A model generated the notes under the pieces. The model searched no databases, was not told the origin of the DNA, and saw nothing but the letters and a program-made list of their open reading frames with translations. From JBDHHQ01 sp039586035 (GTDB lineage: Bacteria > Gemmatimonadota > Gemmatimonadetes > Longimicrobiales > Gaopeijiaceae), in contig JBDHLD010000001.1 in the NCBI GenBank assembly GCA_039586035.1, forward strand, positions 62,001 through 126,000: 64,000 nucleotides of DNA. The letters are read 5' to 3'. Each line of letters opens with the position of its first letter. Position 1 is the stretch's first letter. The position numbers and the translations under genes are program-made. Shown piece after piece: positions 27,129 to 36,567 of the stretch.

Positions 27129-28517
27129 ATGTGGCACGAGGACATTCTCGGGACCATCGGCAACACGCCGTTGGTGAAGGTGAACCGGCTGACGGCAGGG
27201 CTGTCGGGCACGGTCCTGGCAAAGCTGGAGTTCTTCAACCCGGGAAGCTCGGTCAAAGACCGGATCGGCGTCTCCATGATCGAGGCCGCGGAGGAGAGCG
27301 GAGAGCTCCAGCCGGGCGGGACGATCATCGAGGGCACCAGTGGAAACACCGGGGCGGGCCTTGCTCTGGCCGCCATCGCCCGGGGTTACAAGTGCGTATT
27401 CACGACCACCGACAAGCAGAGCCCCGAGAAGATCGCGGTGCTGCGGGCAATGGGTGCGCAGGTGATCGTGTGCCCCACGGCCGTCGCTCCGGACGATCCG
27501 CGCTCGTACTACTCGGTTGCCAGGCGCCTCGCCACCGAGATCCCCAATTCGGTCTACGTGAACCAGTACGACAACCCGGCCAATACCCCCGCCCACGTGC
27601 GTACCACCGGTCCCGAGATCTGGGAGGATACCGAGGGGCGGGTCACCCACTTCGTAGCCGGCGCGGGCACGGGCGGGACGATCTCCGGAGTGAGCAAGTA
27701 CCTGAAGAGCCAGAACCCCCGTGTGAAGGTCATCGGGGTGGACCCGTACGGCTCGGTCTACTGGAAGTATTTCCACACGGGCGAGTTCGACGAGAAGGAG
27801 ATCTACCCCTACATCACCGAGGGCGTGGGCGAGGACATTCTGGCCGGCAACATGGACTTCAGCCTGTTGGACGACTACGTCCGGGTCACCGACAAGGAGT
27901 CCATGCTCATGACCCGGCGGCTATGCGCCGAGGAGGGCATGTTCGTCGGGGGCTCCTGCGGGATGGCCATGGCGGGGGCCATCCAATGGCTCCAGGATCA
28001 CGAGGCCGAGATCACGCCGGACGACGTCGTGGTGGTGCTGCTCCCGGACGGCGGCTTCCGCTACCTGGGTAAGATCTACAACGACGTGTGGATGCGGGAG
28101 CACAGCTTCCTGCAAGAGGCCGACACGCTCACCGCCGACCGGCTGGTCGCGGCCAGGCCCCAGCGCGACCCGGAGAAGCGGCTCATCTCGGTACCGGCCG
28201 ACATGACGCTGGACGACGCCATCGACGTGCTCTCCCGACACGGGATCTCCCAGGTGCCGGTCATGGAGAACGGCGACGTCGCGGGCAGCCTGGTGGAGCA
28301 GGGGATCCTGCGCTGCCTGATGGACGACCCCGACGCGCGGGCGCATCTCGTGCGAGACGTCATGGGGCCGCCGTTCCCTGTCGTCGAAGGAACCTCGGAC
28401 GTGCGGGACTTCGCGGCGAGCCTGGGGGGCGACTGTCCGGCCGTGCTCGTGCGGCTGAATGACGGAGACCTGTCGATCCTGACGCGGGCCGACCTGATCA
28501 GCACGCTGGGGGCGTAG
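27129..28517 (+). CDS. Cystathionine beta-synthase (PLP enzyme with C-terminal CBS pair)
   Basis: A 462-residue cytoplasmic fold-type II PLP enzyme. The PLP lysine is Lys43 in NPGSSVKDR. The substrate loop is EGTSGNTG and the phosphate-binding loop GAGTGGTISG. Residues about 335-460 form a CBS-domain pair (TLDDAIDVLSRHGISQVPVM; LVRDVMGPPFPVV) of the kind that regulates the human enzyme through S-adenosylmethionine. It condenses serine (or O-acetylserine) with homocysteine; a cysteine synthase activity is the alternative. ATG at 27129 is ten bases after GAGGAG. An in-frame upstream start would add a basic stretch that is not family-like. Confidence 0.9.
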   Translation: MWHEDILGTIGNTPLVKVNRLTAGLSGTVLAKLEFFNPGSSVKDRIGVSMIEAAEESGELQPGGTIIEGTSGNTGAGLALAAIARGYKCVFTTTDKQSPEKIAVLRAMGAQVIVCPTAVAPDDPRSYYSVARRLATEIPNSVYVNQYDNPANTPAHVRTTGPEIWEDTEGRVTHFVAGAGTGGTISGVSKYLKSQNPRVKVIGVDPYGSVYWKYFHTGEFDEKEIYPYITEGVGEDILAGNMDFSLLDDYVRVTDKESMLMTRRLCAEEGMFVGGSCGMAMAGAIQWLQDHEAEITPDDVVVVLLPDGGFRYLGKIYNDVWMREHSFLQEADTLTADRLVAARPQRDPEKRLISVPADMTLDDAIDVLSRHGISQVPVMENGDVAGSLVEQGILRCLMDDPDARAHLVRDVMGPPFPVVEGTSDVRDFAASLGGDCPAVLVRLNDGDLSILTRADLISTLGA

Positions 28518-28534
28518 CGGGCTCGGGCACCGCG

Positions 28535-29413
28535 TCAGGATGCGCCGGCGAACGTAACGCAGCTTCGGACGTCGCCTCGCGTCAACCCGGTGAGAAGCCA
28601 GGCCGACCTCTGCTCCGAGGTTCCGTGGGTGAACGACTCCGGCGTGACCGCACGGCCGGCGTTGCGCTGCAGGCGGTCGTCCCCGATGGCTCGGGCCGCC
28701 TCCAGCCCCTCCTCGACGTCGCCGGGGGAGAGCGTGACGATCCCTTTCCGGTCCGTGCGGTTCGCCCACACACCCGCGTAGCAGTCCGCCTGTAGCTCCA
28801 GCTTCACCGCCAGCGCGTTGCCTTCCTCCCGGCCCAGGCGCGACCGAGCCCGCTGAACCTGGTCCGACGTGCCCAGCAGGTTCTGGATGTGGTGGCCGAC
28901 CTCGTGGCCGACCACGTAGGCGGCAGCGAAGTCACCGGGTCCGCCCAGCTGGGCGAGTTGCGTGAAGAAGCTGAGGTCCAGGTAGACCTTCATGTCGGCG
29001 GGACAGTAGAAGGGTCCCGTGGCCGCGGACTGGAAGCCGCACGCCGATCGGACCTGGCCGTCGAAGAGCACGAGCTCGGGCGGCCGGTACGTGGCGCCGC
29101 CCTCCTGGAAGACCTCGGTCCATGCATCCTCGGTGCTGGCGAGAACCACGGACACGAAGTCCGCCGCCTCGTCGGCGGGGGCCCCGCCGGCGCCCCCACT
29201 CGCCGCGGGTGCGCCGGTGCCCATGAACTGCTGGAGCCCTCCGCTGAACACCCAGAGCAGGACCACGATCAAGATGACCGCCCCCAGGCCCCCCCGGCGC
29301 CCGACGGAGAACAGGAGCGGGAGCAGGCTCGCGAGGTTGGCGCTGCCCCCACGGGCCGACCGTCCTCGACGATCGTCGATGTTGCCGCTGCGGCGGCCGC
29401 GTTTCCAGCGCAT
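28535..29413 (-). CDS. Neutral zinc metallopeptidase (YpfJ / KPN_02809 family)
   Basis: A 292-residue membrane-anchored protein. It opens MRWKRGRRSGNIDDRRG, the typical start of the family, then has one transmembrane helix at about 42-58 (LGAVILIVVLLWVFSGG). The zinc motif HEVGHH is at residues 170-175, preceded by the CGFQSAATGPFYCPAD cysteine pair and YLDLSFFTQL. The Glu ligand is probably in LELQADCYAG. Length matches the family. Role and substrates are not established. The ATG at 29413 has AAGGGG upstream; the in-frame ATG at 29449 has no ribosome site. It converges on the cystathionine beta-synthase gene with only 17 bases between stops. Confidence 0.9.
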   Translation of the reverse strand: MRWKRGRRSGNIDDRRGRSARGGSANLASLLPLLFSVGRRGGLGAVILIVVLLWVFSGGLQQFMGTGAPAASGGAGGAPADEAADFVSVVLASTEDAWTEVFQEGGATYRPPELVLFDGQVRSACGFQSAATGPFYCPADMKVYLDLSFFTQLAQLGGPGDFAAAYVVGHEVGHHIQNLLGTSDQVQRARSRLGREEGNALAVKLELQADCYAGVWANRTDRKGIVTLSPGDVEEGLEAARAIGDDRLQRNAGRAVTPESFTHGTSEQRSAWLLTGLTRGDVRSCVTFAGAS

Positions 29414-29582
29414 GGGGTCCACCCCTTCCGGAGCCACGGGTTGCGGCATACGCTACTCATCTCGGCCGCACTGGACAATCTGACAACCGGTGGGCGCTTC
29501 GAGTCACGCCGGGCCCGAGAGCCGGAGCCATCAAGGGCGGCGAGGCTCCGAGCTGCTCCGATTCCGCAACGCCTTCTTTCCC

Positions 29583-29933
29583 ATGGACGTTCAAATCTTC
29601 GGTACCAAGAACAACGCAGAGACCCGAAAGGCGCTCCGGTTCTTCAAGGAACGGCGTGTCCGCGTCCACTTCGTGGACCTGAAGCAGAAGGCCGCTTCAC
29701 CCCGTGAGCTCCAACGTTTCGCCCAGAAGTTCGGCGTGGACGCGCTGGTCGACCGGGACGCGAAGCGATTCAAGAGCCTCGGGCTCCACGCGGCTCATTA
29801 CTCCGACGCCCGTTGGCTCGAGCTTCTGGGCGACGAGCCGGCCATACTCTCTCAGCCTCTGGTCCGGCTGGGCACCCGCGTTACGGTAGGACTGGCCGAG
29901 GCGGAATGGAGAGAGTGGGTGAAGGGAAGTTGA
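29583..29933 (+). CDS. ArsC/Spx-fold protein lacking the active-site cysteine
   Basis: A 116-residue thioredoxin-like protein of the ArsC/Spx family: VQIFGTKNNAETRKALRFF, VHFVDLKQKAASPRELQRF, LVDRDAKRFKSLGL, then LLGDEPAILSQPLVRLGTRVTVG. The position that carries the catalytic Cys in arsenate reductases (GxxxCxxT-type loop) is Asn here; there is no cysteine in the loop and no in-frame TGA that could encode selenocysteine. It is therefore unlikely to reduce arsenate and may be a binding or regulatory relative. ATG at 29583 opens the conserved fold. Confidence 0.8.
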   Translation: MDVQIFGTKNNAETRKALRFFKERRVRVHFVDLKQKAASPRELQRFAQKFGVDALVDRDAKRFKSLGLHAAHYSDARWLELLGDEPAILSQPLVRLGTRVTVGLAEAEWREWVKGS

Positions 29934-30029
29934 CGGATATCGACCGGGGGGCGCTCGTCTTTCTGGACTGACGAGCGGAGCTCCGGGCCACCGCCGGGAA
30001 CGCGCCGAAACCAGGCCGAGGTCCGGCGG

Positions 30030-31301
30030 CTACCATCCCATGGCGATCGTCCCGTCGGGCCTCAGCTCGGCGCGCGTGCCCAACCGGGTGCCCTCGCGGT
30101 CGAGCACGCCCTTCAGCCACCGGGCGTCCGCGCGTGAGGCCCGGTTCACGCGAAAGCCCCTCATTCTCGTGGGCACGAGCTGTAGCTGCAGGAGCTCTCC
30201 CGAGGCGGGATCGACGCGGGGGAAGAACATCGCGCCCACTTCCCCGCGGAACGCGTCGTGTCCGCCGATCCCCTCGTAATCGGTGAGGAAGTCACCGCAG
30301 CCGTACAGGACGAGCTTTCCTGCGTAGACCTCCAGGCCCTTCACGTGGTGAGAGGAGTGGCCGTGCACGACGTCCACCCCGGCGTGGTCGATGAGACCGT
30401 GGGCGAAGGCGACCTCGCCGGCTGACACTTCGTACCCCCAGTTGCTCCCCCAGTGGATCGAGGCCACCACTACGTCTCCCTCCCGCTTGTGCTCGGCGAC
30501 GGAGTCCCCGAGGCGCCGTACGGTGGCCGGGGAGAGGTCGGGGAGGAGGTGGATGCCCGGCCGGTCGGCCGTAGCGGCCCAGTCCCGGGGAATCCCGCTG
30601 GAAGCGGCGCCGACTCCAAAGACGAGGACCCGGCCCTTTCCCTCGACGTCCACGGCCACCGGGGCTTCGGCTTCGGCCGCGCCCCGGCCCGCGCCGGTCC
30701 ACGGCACTCCCGCTCCCTCCAGGGTCGTCAAGGTCTCCTCGAGCCCGCCGATGCCCCAGTCGAGCACGTGGTTGTTCGCCAGGGTGCAGCAGTCGATGGC
30801 TGCGGCCGTGACGCACGGGAAGTTGCGCGGGTTCATGCGGTAGCTCACCGCCTTCGAGTAGCGCTCGTCGCTGGTGGTGACGGCCGTCTCGAGGTTGATG
30901 ATTCTCACGTCGGGTCGGAGCCTGCTCAGCTCGGCCAGGGCGTCGCCCCAGACGTAGGAGAAGTGGGCCGGGCGGGGAATGGGCCCGTGCCCGATCTCGG
31001 CGAGACGGACGTATTCCCCCGCGTCCTTCACGTAGGGCTCGAAGAGGACAGGGTTGCCGGGATGGGGCAGAATCTGGTCGATGCCCCTTCCAGTCATGAC
31101 GTCGCCGCACAGGAACAGGCTGATCGCATTCCCGGGCAGTGGGTTCGGCGATTCGGACCGTCCGGTGCGCGGTCGCTCGACCCGGAAGCCGCCGGCCGGA
31201 CCCTCCTCTGAGGCCATGCCCAGGGCCGTGGCACCTGCGACGGTCAGGAAGCGGCGTCTGCCCATGTGCGTCGGGCCGGCGCCGGCGTTGGGGTGCTCCA
31301 T
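30030..31301 (-). CDS. CapA-family protein (poly-gamma-glutamate synthesis type), Tat signal
   Basis: A 423-residue metallophosphoesterase-like protein. A twin-arginine signal is present (MGRRRFLTVAGATALGMA, starting at about residue 13). The catalytic fold has LFLCGDVMTGRGID, RIINLETAVTTSD, CCTLANNHVLDWG, ASIHWGSNWGYE and VDVVHGHSSHHVKG, all CapA landmarks. CapA proteins take part in capsule poly-gamma-glutamate export, but many bacteria carry single homologues with unknown substrates. No other cap gene is near. ATG at 31301 has AGAGAAG upstream; GTG at 31331 is an alternative. The site-2 protease gene lies 99 bases upstream on the same strand. Confidence 0.87.
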   Translation of the reverse strand: MEHPNAGAGPTHMGRRRFLTVAGATALGMASEEGPAGGFRVERPRTGRSESPNPLPGNAISLFLCGDVMTGRGIDQILPHPGNPVLFEPYVKDAGEYVRLAEIGHGPIPRPAHFSYVWGDALAELSRLRPDVRIINLETAVTTSDERYSKAVSYRMNPRNFPCVTAAAIDCCTLANNHVLDWGIGGLEETLTTLEGAGVPWTGAGRGAAEAEAPVAVDVEGKGRVLVFGVGAASSGIPRDWAATADRPGIHLLPDLSPATVRRLGDSVAEHKREGDVVVASIHWGSNWGYEVSAGEVAFAHGLIDHAGVDVVHGHSSHHVKGLEVYAGKLVLYGCGDFLTDYEGIGGHDAFRGEVGAMFFPRVDPASGELLQLQLVPTRMRGFRVNRASRADARWLKGVLDREGTRLGTRAELRPDGTIAMGW

Positions 31302-31400
31302 GGTCTTCTCTTCGGTGCGGCGGTGCTCCACGTCAGGTGGCCACGGCCTCCACGTCCGGGCCCGGTGGGCCGGACGCTGCGATGAAACGGGGCTCCGCCT

Positions 31401-32537
31401 TCAGGGAGCGCCCAGCTCGACTTTGAGCTGAAAGAACGCCATGAGGTCGGTCAGCGAGAGGATCCCCTCCAGCTGTCCGTCGCGAACGACCATGAGGCGG
31501 GTGGCACCGCTCCGCCCCATCTTGGCCAGCGCCTCCATGGCGTCCCCCTCCGGCGCGACCGTGTTCTCGCCCGACGCCGGCGTCAGGATGTCCGCGACTC
31601 GGGTGCGGCCCCACTCCTCACGCGCCACGGCCTTCACGTCCCTCAGCGTGACGATGCCTCGGAGGACGCCGTTCTCGACCACGGGGTAGGCGTTGAAGTG
31701 ATGCTCGTAGACGTAGCCCTCCACGAGCTCCTGGAGGTTCAGGGCTGGCGAGACGGTCACGACCCGCGCCTGAGCGAAGCGCTGCACCGGCTCTCCCTCG
31801 AGCAGCTTCTTGAGCACCACCTGTTGATACCCCATCTGCGCCGCGTTCCGGAGGAACACGCCGATCAGGGCGAACCAGACGCCACTGAGGAGCGAGCCGC
31901 CCAGAACGGAGAGGATGCCCAGCGCGATGAGCGCCGTACCGAAGCCGGTGCCCCAGGCAGCCGCGATGCGCGTCGCCTCCCGCAGGCTCCCTTTCCAAGC
32001 CCAGAGGATGGCGCGGAACACACGCCCGCCGTCCAGCGGAAAGGCCGGGAGCAGGTTGAACGCCACCAGGATGACGTTGAGGAAGGCCAGGTATCCGGTG
32101 ACCGCCGTGATCGACACCGGCCAGCCAGCTGCTTGGCCCGCCCCGGTGAGACCCCAGCAAACGGACGCGATCACGACGCTGGCCAGGGGGCCGGCGATGG
32201 CGATCAGGAGCTCCTGCCGCGGCGAGCTGGGCTCGTCCGACATCTGGGCCACGCCTCCGAACAGGAACAAGGTGATGCCCCGGATGGGGAGGCCGAAACG
32301 CTGGGCGACTACGGAATGGGAGAGCTCGTGCAGGAGGATCGAAACGAACAAGCCCAGAGACCCAACGAGTCCCATGGCCCAATAGGTGACCGTCGTGAGC
32401 CCTGCGTGCTGCGCCGGAAACCACCCCGTGGCCAACGACCAGGCCAGGAGAAAGAAGATGATGAGCCAGCTCGCGTGGACCCGTACGGGGAACCCGAACA
32501 CCCTGACCAGCTCGATAGAAGCTCCCCCGCCGTTCAT
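31401..32537 (-). CDS. Site-2 protease family (M50) with C-terminal CBS domains
   Basis: A 378-residue intramembrane metalloprotease. The zinc motif HELSH is at residues 70-74 inside a membrane helix. The second motif NLLPAFPLDGGRV supplies Asp169. About six transmembrane helices cover residues 20-230. Residues about 250-375 form two CBS domains (HHFNAYPVVENGVLRGIVTL; GATRLMVVRDGQLEGILSL). These proteases cut membrane-anchored regulators; the CBS pair may sense adenine nucleotides. No obvious substrate is adjacent, although the ECF anti-sigma factor 20 kb away is of a type such proteases can process. The ribosome site is weak. It follows the four-helix membrane protein by 28 bases and is probably in its operon. 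Confidence 0.9.
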   Translation of the reverse strand: MNGGGASIELVRVFGFPVRVHASWLIIFFLLAWSLATGWFPAQHAGLTTVTYWAMGLVGSLGLFVSILLHELSHSVVAQRFGLPIRGITLFLFGGVAQMSDEPSSPRQELLIAIAGPLASVVIASVCWGLTGAGQAAGWPVSITAVTGYLAFLNVILVAFNLLPAFPLDGGRVFRAILWAWKGSLREATRIAAAWGTGFGTALIALGILSVLGGSLLSGVWFALIGVFLRNAAQMGYQQVVLKKLLEGEPVQRFAQARVVTVSPALNLQELVEGYVYEHHFNAYPVVENGVLRGIVTLRDVKAVAREEWGRTRVADILTPASGENTVAPEGDAMEALAKMGRSGATRLMVVRDGQLEGILSLTDLMAFFQLKVELGAP

Positions 32538-32565
32538 CGGTCGGCGCCTTCTTGCCCGAAGCTGG

Positions 32566-33018
32566 TCATCGGTAGCCGAAGAAGCTGCGGTAGCTACGGA
32601 TCAGCAGGACCACGATGGTGACCAGGAGCGCCGAGCCAACGACCCACAACGCTGCCGTGCCCAAGTCGACCCCCACCGCGCTGGCGGGTCCGAACAAGAC
32701 GCCGCCGGCCAGGGGCGCCAGGATGAAGAGCTCGGCGACCGTCAGCGCGGCGGTGAGCCACCAAGCCCAGCGCCGAAAGCGCAGCAGCACCTCGGTGAGG
32801 CCAAAGAGCACGGCCAGGTGGAGGACGGAAAACGTCAAGCTCGTCCCCTCGCTGGACCCCCGAAGGAGGCCTGCGGCGGAGACGAGCACGACAAGCACGC
32901 CGTAGACGAGAAGAAGTCGGGCGGCCCAGACCAGCGATGCGTGCTTGCTGGCGGCGGCGCGCCACCCGGAAGAAGTCGGGCCGGCTTCGGTCGTGGAGTC
33001 CGGCGGTCCGTCCGACAT
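32566..33018 (-). CDS. Small four-helix membrane protein, uncharacterised
   Basis: A 150-residue protein with a polar N terminus and four hydrophobic helices (LVWAARLLLVYGVLVVLVSA, FSVLHLAVLFGLTEVLL, WWLTAALTVAELFILAPLA, LWVVGSALLVTIVVLLI). No family is recognised. ATG at 33018 follows GAGAGGAGAG at good spacing and is clearly better than the upstream in-frame start at 33294, which would add about 90 arginine-rich residues. It lies 28 bases before the site-2 protease gene on the same strand and could be an accessory membrane partner of that protease. Confidence 0.72.
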   Translation of the reverse strand: MSDGPPDSTTEAGPTSSGWRAAASKHASLVWAARLLLVYGVLVVLVSAAGLLRGSSEGTSLTFSVLHLAVLFGLTEVLLRFRRWAWWLTAALTVAELFILAPLAGGVLFGPASAVGVDLGTAALWVVGSALLVTIVVLLIRSYRSFFGYR

Positions 33019-33263
33019 CACGGTCTCTCCTCTCTCTTGGGAGCGACGGATCGTGGCCGCGTATCGCCGTCCAGGCAGAGGGACGAAGCGCGGCCCGCTC
33101 CCGGACGGATAGCGCCGGAGGTGGTTCGCCGCCAGAGCAGGGGGGGAAGCGGCCGTGCTGAGGCCGCCGAGCCGGGAGAGCCGCGAGTCTGTCGGAGGTC
33201 CAGCGGGCCCCCTACCTTGCCGTCCCTGATCTCCGACCGTGCCAACCTCTACACCCACGTGCC

Positions 33264-36200
33264 ATGAGCAGATCGCTCCTCGCCGTACCCGCACGATTGA
33301 CCCGAGCCATCGCCGTTTCCGCCACCCTCGCCGTCTCGGCGCTGGCCCCTGGCCTGGTGGGCGGCGTCAGCCCCGCAGCCGCCCAGATGGTGGACTCTAC
33401 GCTGTTTCACGACATGGAGTGGCGGAACATCGGGCCGTTCCGCGGTGGCCGGTCGGTCGCGGCGGCCGGCGTGACCTCCGAGCCGTACACGTACTACTTC
33501 GGTGGCGTGGGCAGCGGCGTGTGGAAGACGACCAATGCGGGCCAGACGTGGAACAACGTGTCCGACGGGACGTTCGGCACGTCGTCCGTAGGGGCGATCG
33601 CCGTGGCCGAGTCGGACCCCAACGTCGTCTACGTGGGCATGGGCGAGCACGCGGTGCGCGGCGTCATGACGTCGCACGGCGACGGCGTCTACAAGTCCAC
33701 CGACGCCGGCAACACGTGGCGACACATGGGGCTGCCGAACAGTCGGGCCATCAGCGACGTGCTGATCCATCCCACCGACCCCGATCTGGTCTACGTGTCA
33801 GTCCAGGGCGCACCGTACGGTCCGAGCGAAGACCGGGGCGTCTATCGGACGACGGACGGGGGGGAGTCCTGGCAGAAGGTCCTGTACGTGAACCCCACGG
33901 CGGGGGCGAGCTCGATTTCCATGGACCCCAACAACCCGCGGATCCTCTATGCGGGCTTCTGGGATCACCTGAGGCAGGGGTGGGAGGTACGTTCCGGTGG
34001 CCCCGGCAGCGGTATCTGGCGCACCACCGACGGCGGCGACACGTGGGAGCCCGTCGAGGGGGACTTCCCCGAGCTCATGGGCAAGATCGGGGTGGACGTG
34101 GCCGCCGACTCGGACCGGATCTACGCCCTCATCGAAGCCGATCCCGGCGGCGGTCTGTACCGCTCGGACGACCGCGGCGAGAGCTGGCGGCTCGTGTCGG
34201 AGGACTGGAGTATCCGCGCGCGGGCCTGGTACTACATCGAGGTATTCGCCGATCCGCAGAACCCCGACGTGGTGTGGATCCTGAACGCTCCGGTCTTCAA
34301 GTCGATCGACGGCGGGCAGACGTGGACCCGGGTCCGGACGCCCCACGGCGACAACCACGATCTGTGGATCAACCCGGCCAACAGCGACTACATGGTCAAC
34401 GCGAACGACGGGGGAGGCAACGTGTCGCTGGACGGCGGCGCCACGTGGTCAACCCAACAGAATCAGCCCACCGCGCAGTTCTATCGGGTCAACGTCGATC
34501 ACCAGTTCCCCTACATGGTCTACGGCGGCCAGCAGGACAACAGCACGGTGGCCATCGCCAGCCGGAGCTTCACCAGCGGGATCGGCTGGAAGGACTGGTA
34601 CGCCGTGGGTGGCTGCGAGAGCGCCTACACCGGTTTCGACCGGGAGAATCCGCGGTACGTCTACGCTGGTTGCTACATGGGCCAGATCAACGAATGGGAC
34701 GCGCAGACCCGGTATTCCCGGAACGTCATGGCCTACCCGCAGCTACCCATCGCCATGCAAGCCCGGGATATGAAGTATCGCTTTAACTGGAACGCCCCAA
34801 TTGTAGTATCAGATCATGATTCCAATGTCTTGTATCACGCAGGTAATCACGTCCTGCGCACCCGGGATCGCGGGAGGACCTGGGAAGAGGCCAGCCCCGA
34901 CCTGACCCGAGACGAGGACCCGAAGCAGGGATTCGGCGGTGGCCCCATCACGAACGAAGGCGCCGGTGGCGAGATCTATGGCACGATCGCGTACCTGAAG
35001 GAGTCGCCGCACGATCCCGGCGTCTTGTGGACAGGCAGCGACGACGGTCTGGTGCACGTGACCCGGGACGGGGGCGCCACGTGGACGAACGTGACGCCGC
35101 CCGACCTTCCGGAGTCCCTGGTCAACGCCATCGACGTCTCACCGCACGACCCGGCAACGGCCTACGTGGCGGTCACGCGGTACAAGTTCAACGACTTCAC
35201 ACCGATGGCGTTCAAGACCAACGACTACGGCGCCACCTGGGAGTCCATCGTGTCGGGTATCGCGTCGGAGCACCACGTCCGGGTAGTGCGGGAGGACCCG
35301 GTGCGCCGGGGACTCCTCTACGCGGGCACGGAAGGAGGCATGTACGTCTCCTTCGACGACGGGGCCAACTGGCAGTCGCTGCAGCTCAACATGCCGCTGA
35401 CGCCCATCACCGACCTGATCGTCCAGAGGCCGTCCAACGACCTCGTCGCCTCCACGCAGGGGAGGTCGTTCTGGATCCTGGACGACCTGGGCCCGCTGCA
35501 GGCGGCCAGAGCCGACATGGTTGGGGAGGCCGTGCACCTGTTCCAGCCCCAGCCGGCCCACCGCGTCGGGGGCGGGGGCTTCGGGGGTTTCGCGGGGAAC
35601 GTCGGGAAGAACCCGCCCGCCGGCGCCATCGTCGACTTCTACCTGGCCGAGGTCGACGACTCCGCCGAAGTGAAGCTGGAGATCCTGAGTGGCGACGAGG
35701 TGATTCGTACCTACACCACCCTGGCCGCGCCTCGGGACAGCACGGCCCGCCTCCAGGTGGCGCCCGGCATGAACCGGACGAGTTGGAATCTGCGCCACGA
35801 GTCTGCCGTCCGCATCCCGGACCTGTACGTGTGGGGGTCGCATCAGGGCCGCAAGGTCGTGCCGGGCACCTACGGCGTTCGCCTCACGGCCGGGGACGAG
35901 GTGCGCACCGCCTCCATCGACGTGCTGAAGGACCCGAGGACGGAGACGACCCAGGCCGAATTGGAGGAGCAGGACCGGCTCATGGTGGCCCTGACGCGGG
36001 AGCTGAACGAGATCCACGAGGGGGTGATCGCGGTGCTTGCAGTAGACGCGCAGGTGGGTGCCGTGCTCGAGCAGGCGGAGGACTACGAGGGCGAAGGCGT
36101 AGAGGCGGTGAAGGAGGTCGGTGGAGAGCTTTCCGATCGGTTGATCGCGGTCAAGGACTCGCTGATCCAGGACCGGACCGTGGACGGACAGACCGTGCTG

Positions 36201-36449
36201 AACGCCGAAAGCCGCCTCAACCTCCACTACATCTACCTGCGGAGCGCCGTCGACCAGTCCGAGGCCGGCGCCACGAGGGGCGCCCACGACTTCTACCAGG
36301 ATCTTTCGACGAGATGGGCCACCCACAGAGCCGAGGTCGACCGGTTGCTCGGGCCCGAGCTGGATCGGTTCAACGACGCCGTGAGGGAAAGCGGAATGCC
36401 GGCGGTCGTCGTGGGAGGTCCGCCCAGGACCAGACCCGTGAGTGACTGA
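33264..36449 (+). CDS. Giant BNR/Asp-box propeller protein (sortilin-like, secreted)
   Basis: A 1061-residue secreted protein. After the signal peptide (to about residue 45) come at least eleven Asp-box repeats of the S/T-x-D-x-G-x-T/S-W type, for example TTNAGQTW, STDAGNTW, TTDGGESW, TTDGGDTW, SDDRGESW, SIDGGQTW, TRDRGRTW, TRDGGATW and TNDYGATW. They form one or two beta-propellers like those of sortilin/VPS10 and sialidases. The last 300 residues include a beta sandwich (AEVKLEILSGDEVIRTYTTL) and a helical tail. No sialidase catalytic set is evident; function is unknown. A short AT-rich codon patch sits at 34797-34850. A -10-like TACCTT lies at 33213-33218. Confidence 0.88.
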   Translation: MSRSLLAVPARLTRAIAVSATLAVSALAPGLVGGVSPAAAQMVDSTLFHDMEWRNIGPFRGGRSVAAAGVTSEPYTYYFGGVGSGVWKTTNAGQTWNNVSDGTFGTSSVGAIAVAESDPNVVYVGMGEHAVRGVMTSHGDGVYKSTDAGNTWRHMGLPNSRAISDVLIHPTDPDLVYVSVQGAPYGPSEDRGVYRTTDGGESWQKVLYVNPTAGASSISMDPNNPRILYAGFWDHLRQGWEVRSGGPGSGIWRTTDGGDTWEPVEGDFPELMGKIGVDVAADSDRIYALIEADPGGGLYRSDDRGESWRLVSEDWSIRARAWYYIEVFADPQNPDVVWILNAPVFKSIDGGQTWTRVRTPHGDNHDLWINPANSDYMVNANDGGGNVSLDGGATWSTQQNQPTAQFYRVNVDHQFPYMVYGGQQDNSTVAIASRSFTSGIGWKDWYAVGGCESAYTGFDRENPRYVYAGCYMGQINEWDAQTRYSRNVMAYPQLPIAMQARDMKYRFNWNAPIVVSDHDSNVLYHAGNHVLRTRDRGRTWEEASPDLTRDEDPKQGFGGGPITNEGAGGEIYGTIAYLKESPHDPGVLWTGSDDGLVHVTRDGGATWTNVTPPDLPESLVNAIDVSPHDPATAYVAVTRYKFNDFTPMAFKTNDYGATWESIVSGIASEHHVRVVREDPVRRGLLYAGTEGGMYVSFDDGANWQSLQLNMPLTPITDLIVQRPSNDLVASTQGRSFWILDDLGPLQAARADMVGEAVHLFQPQPAHRVGGGGFGGFAGNVGKNPPAGAIVDFYLAEVDDSAEVKLEILSGDEVIRTYTTLAAPRDSTARLQVAPGMNRTSWNLRHESAVRIPDLYVWGSHQGRKVVPGTYGVRLTAGDEVRTASIDVLKDPRTETTQAELEEQDRLMVALTRELNEIHEGVIAVLAVDAQVGAVLEQAEDYEGEGVEAVKEVGGELSDRLIAVKDSLIQDRTVDGQTVLNAESRLNLHYIYLRSAVDQSEAGATRGAHDFYQDLSTRWATHRAEVDRLLGPELDRFNDAVRESGMPAVVVGGPPRTRPVSD

Positions 36450-36567
36450 AGCCGGCCGAGGGCTCGGGCAGCCGAGAGGCACAGCGGACGCGGGCCCTCG
36501 GTGAGGACGTGGGAGCAGGCGCGAGCCGCCCGGTGTCTCGACTGGCGGCCCCCCGGGGGGCTGCGGG

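Noticed and set aside
29583..29933. ArsC-like gene as a selenoprotein
   Set aside because: The active-site codons are AAG AAC AAC; there is no in-frame TGA.
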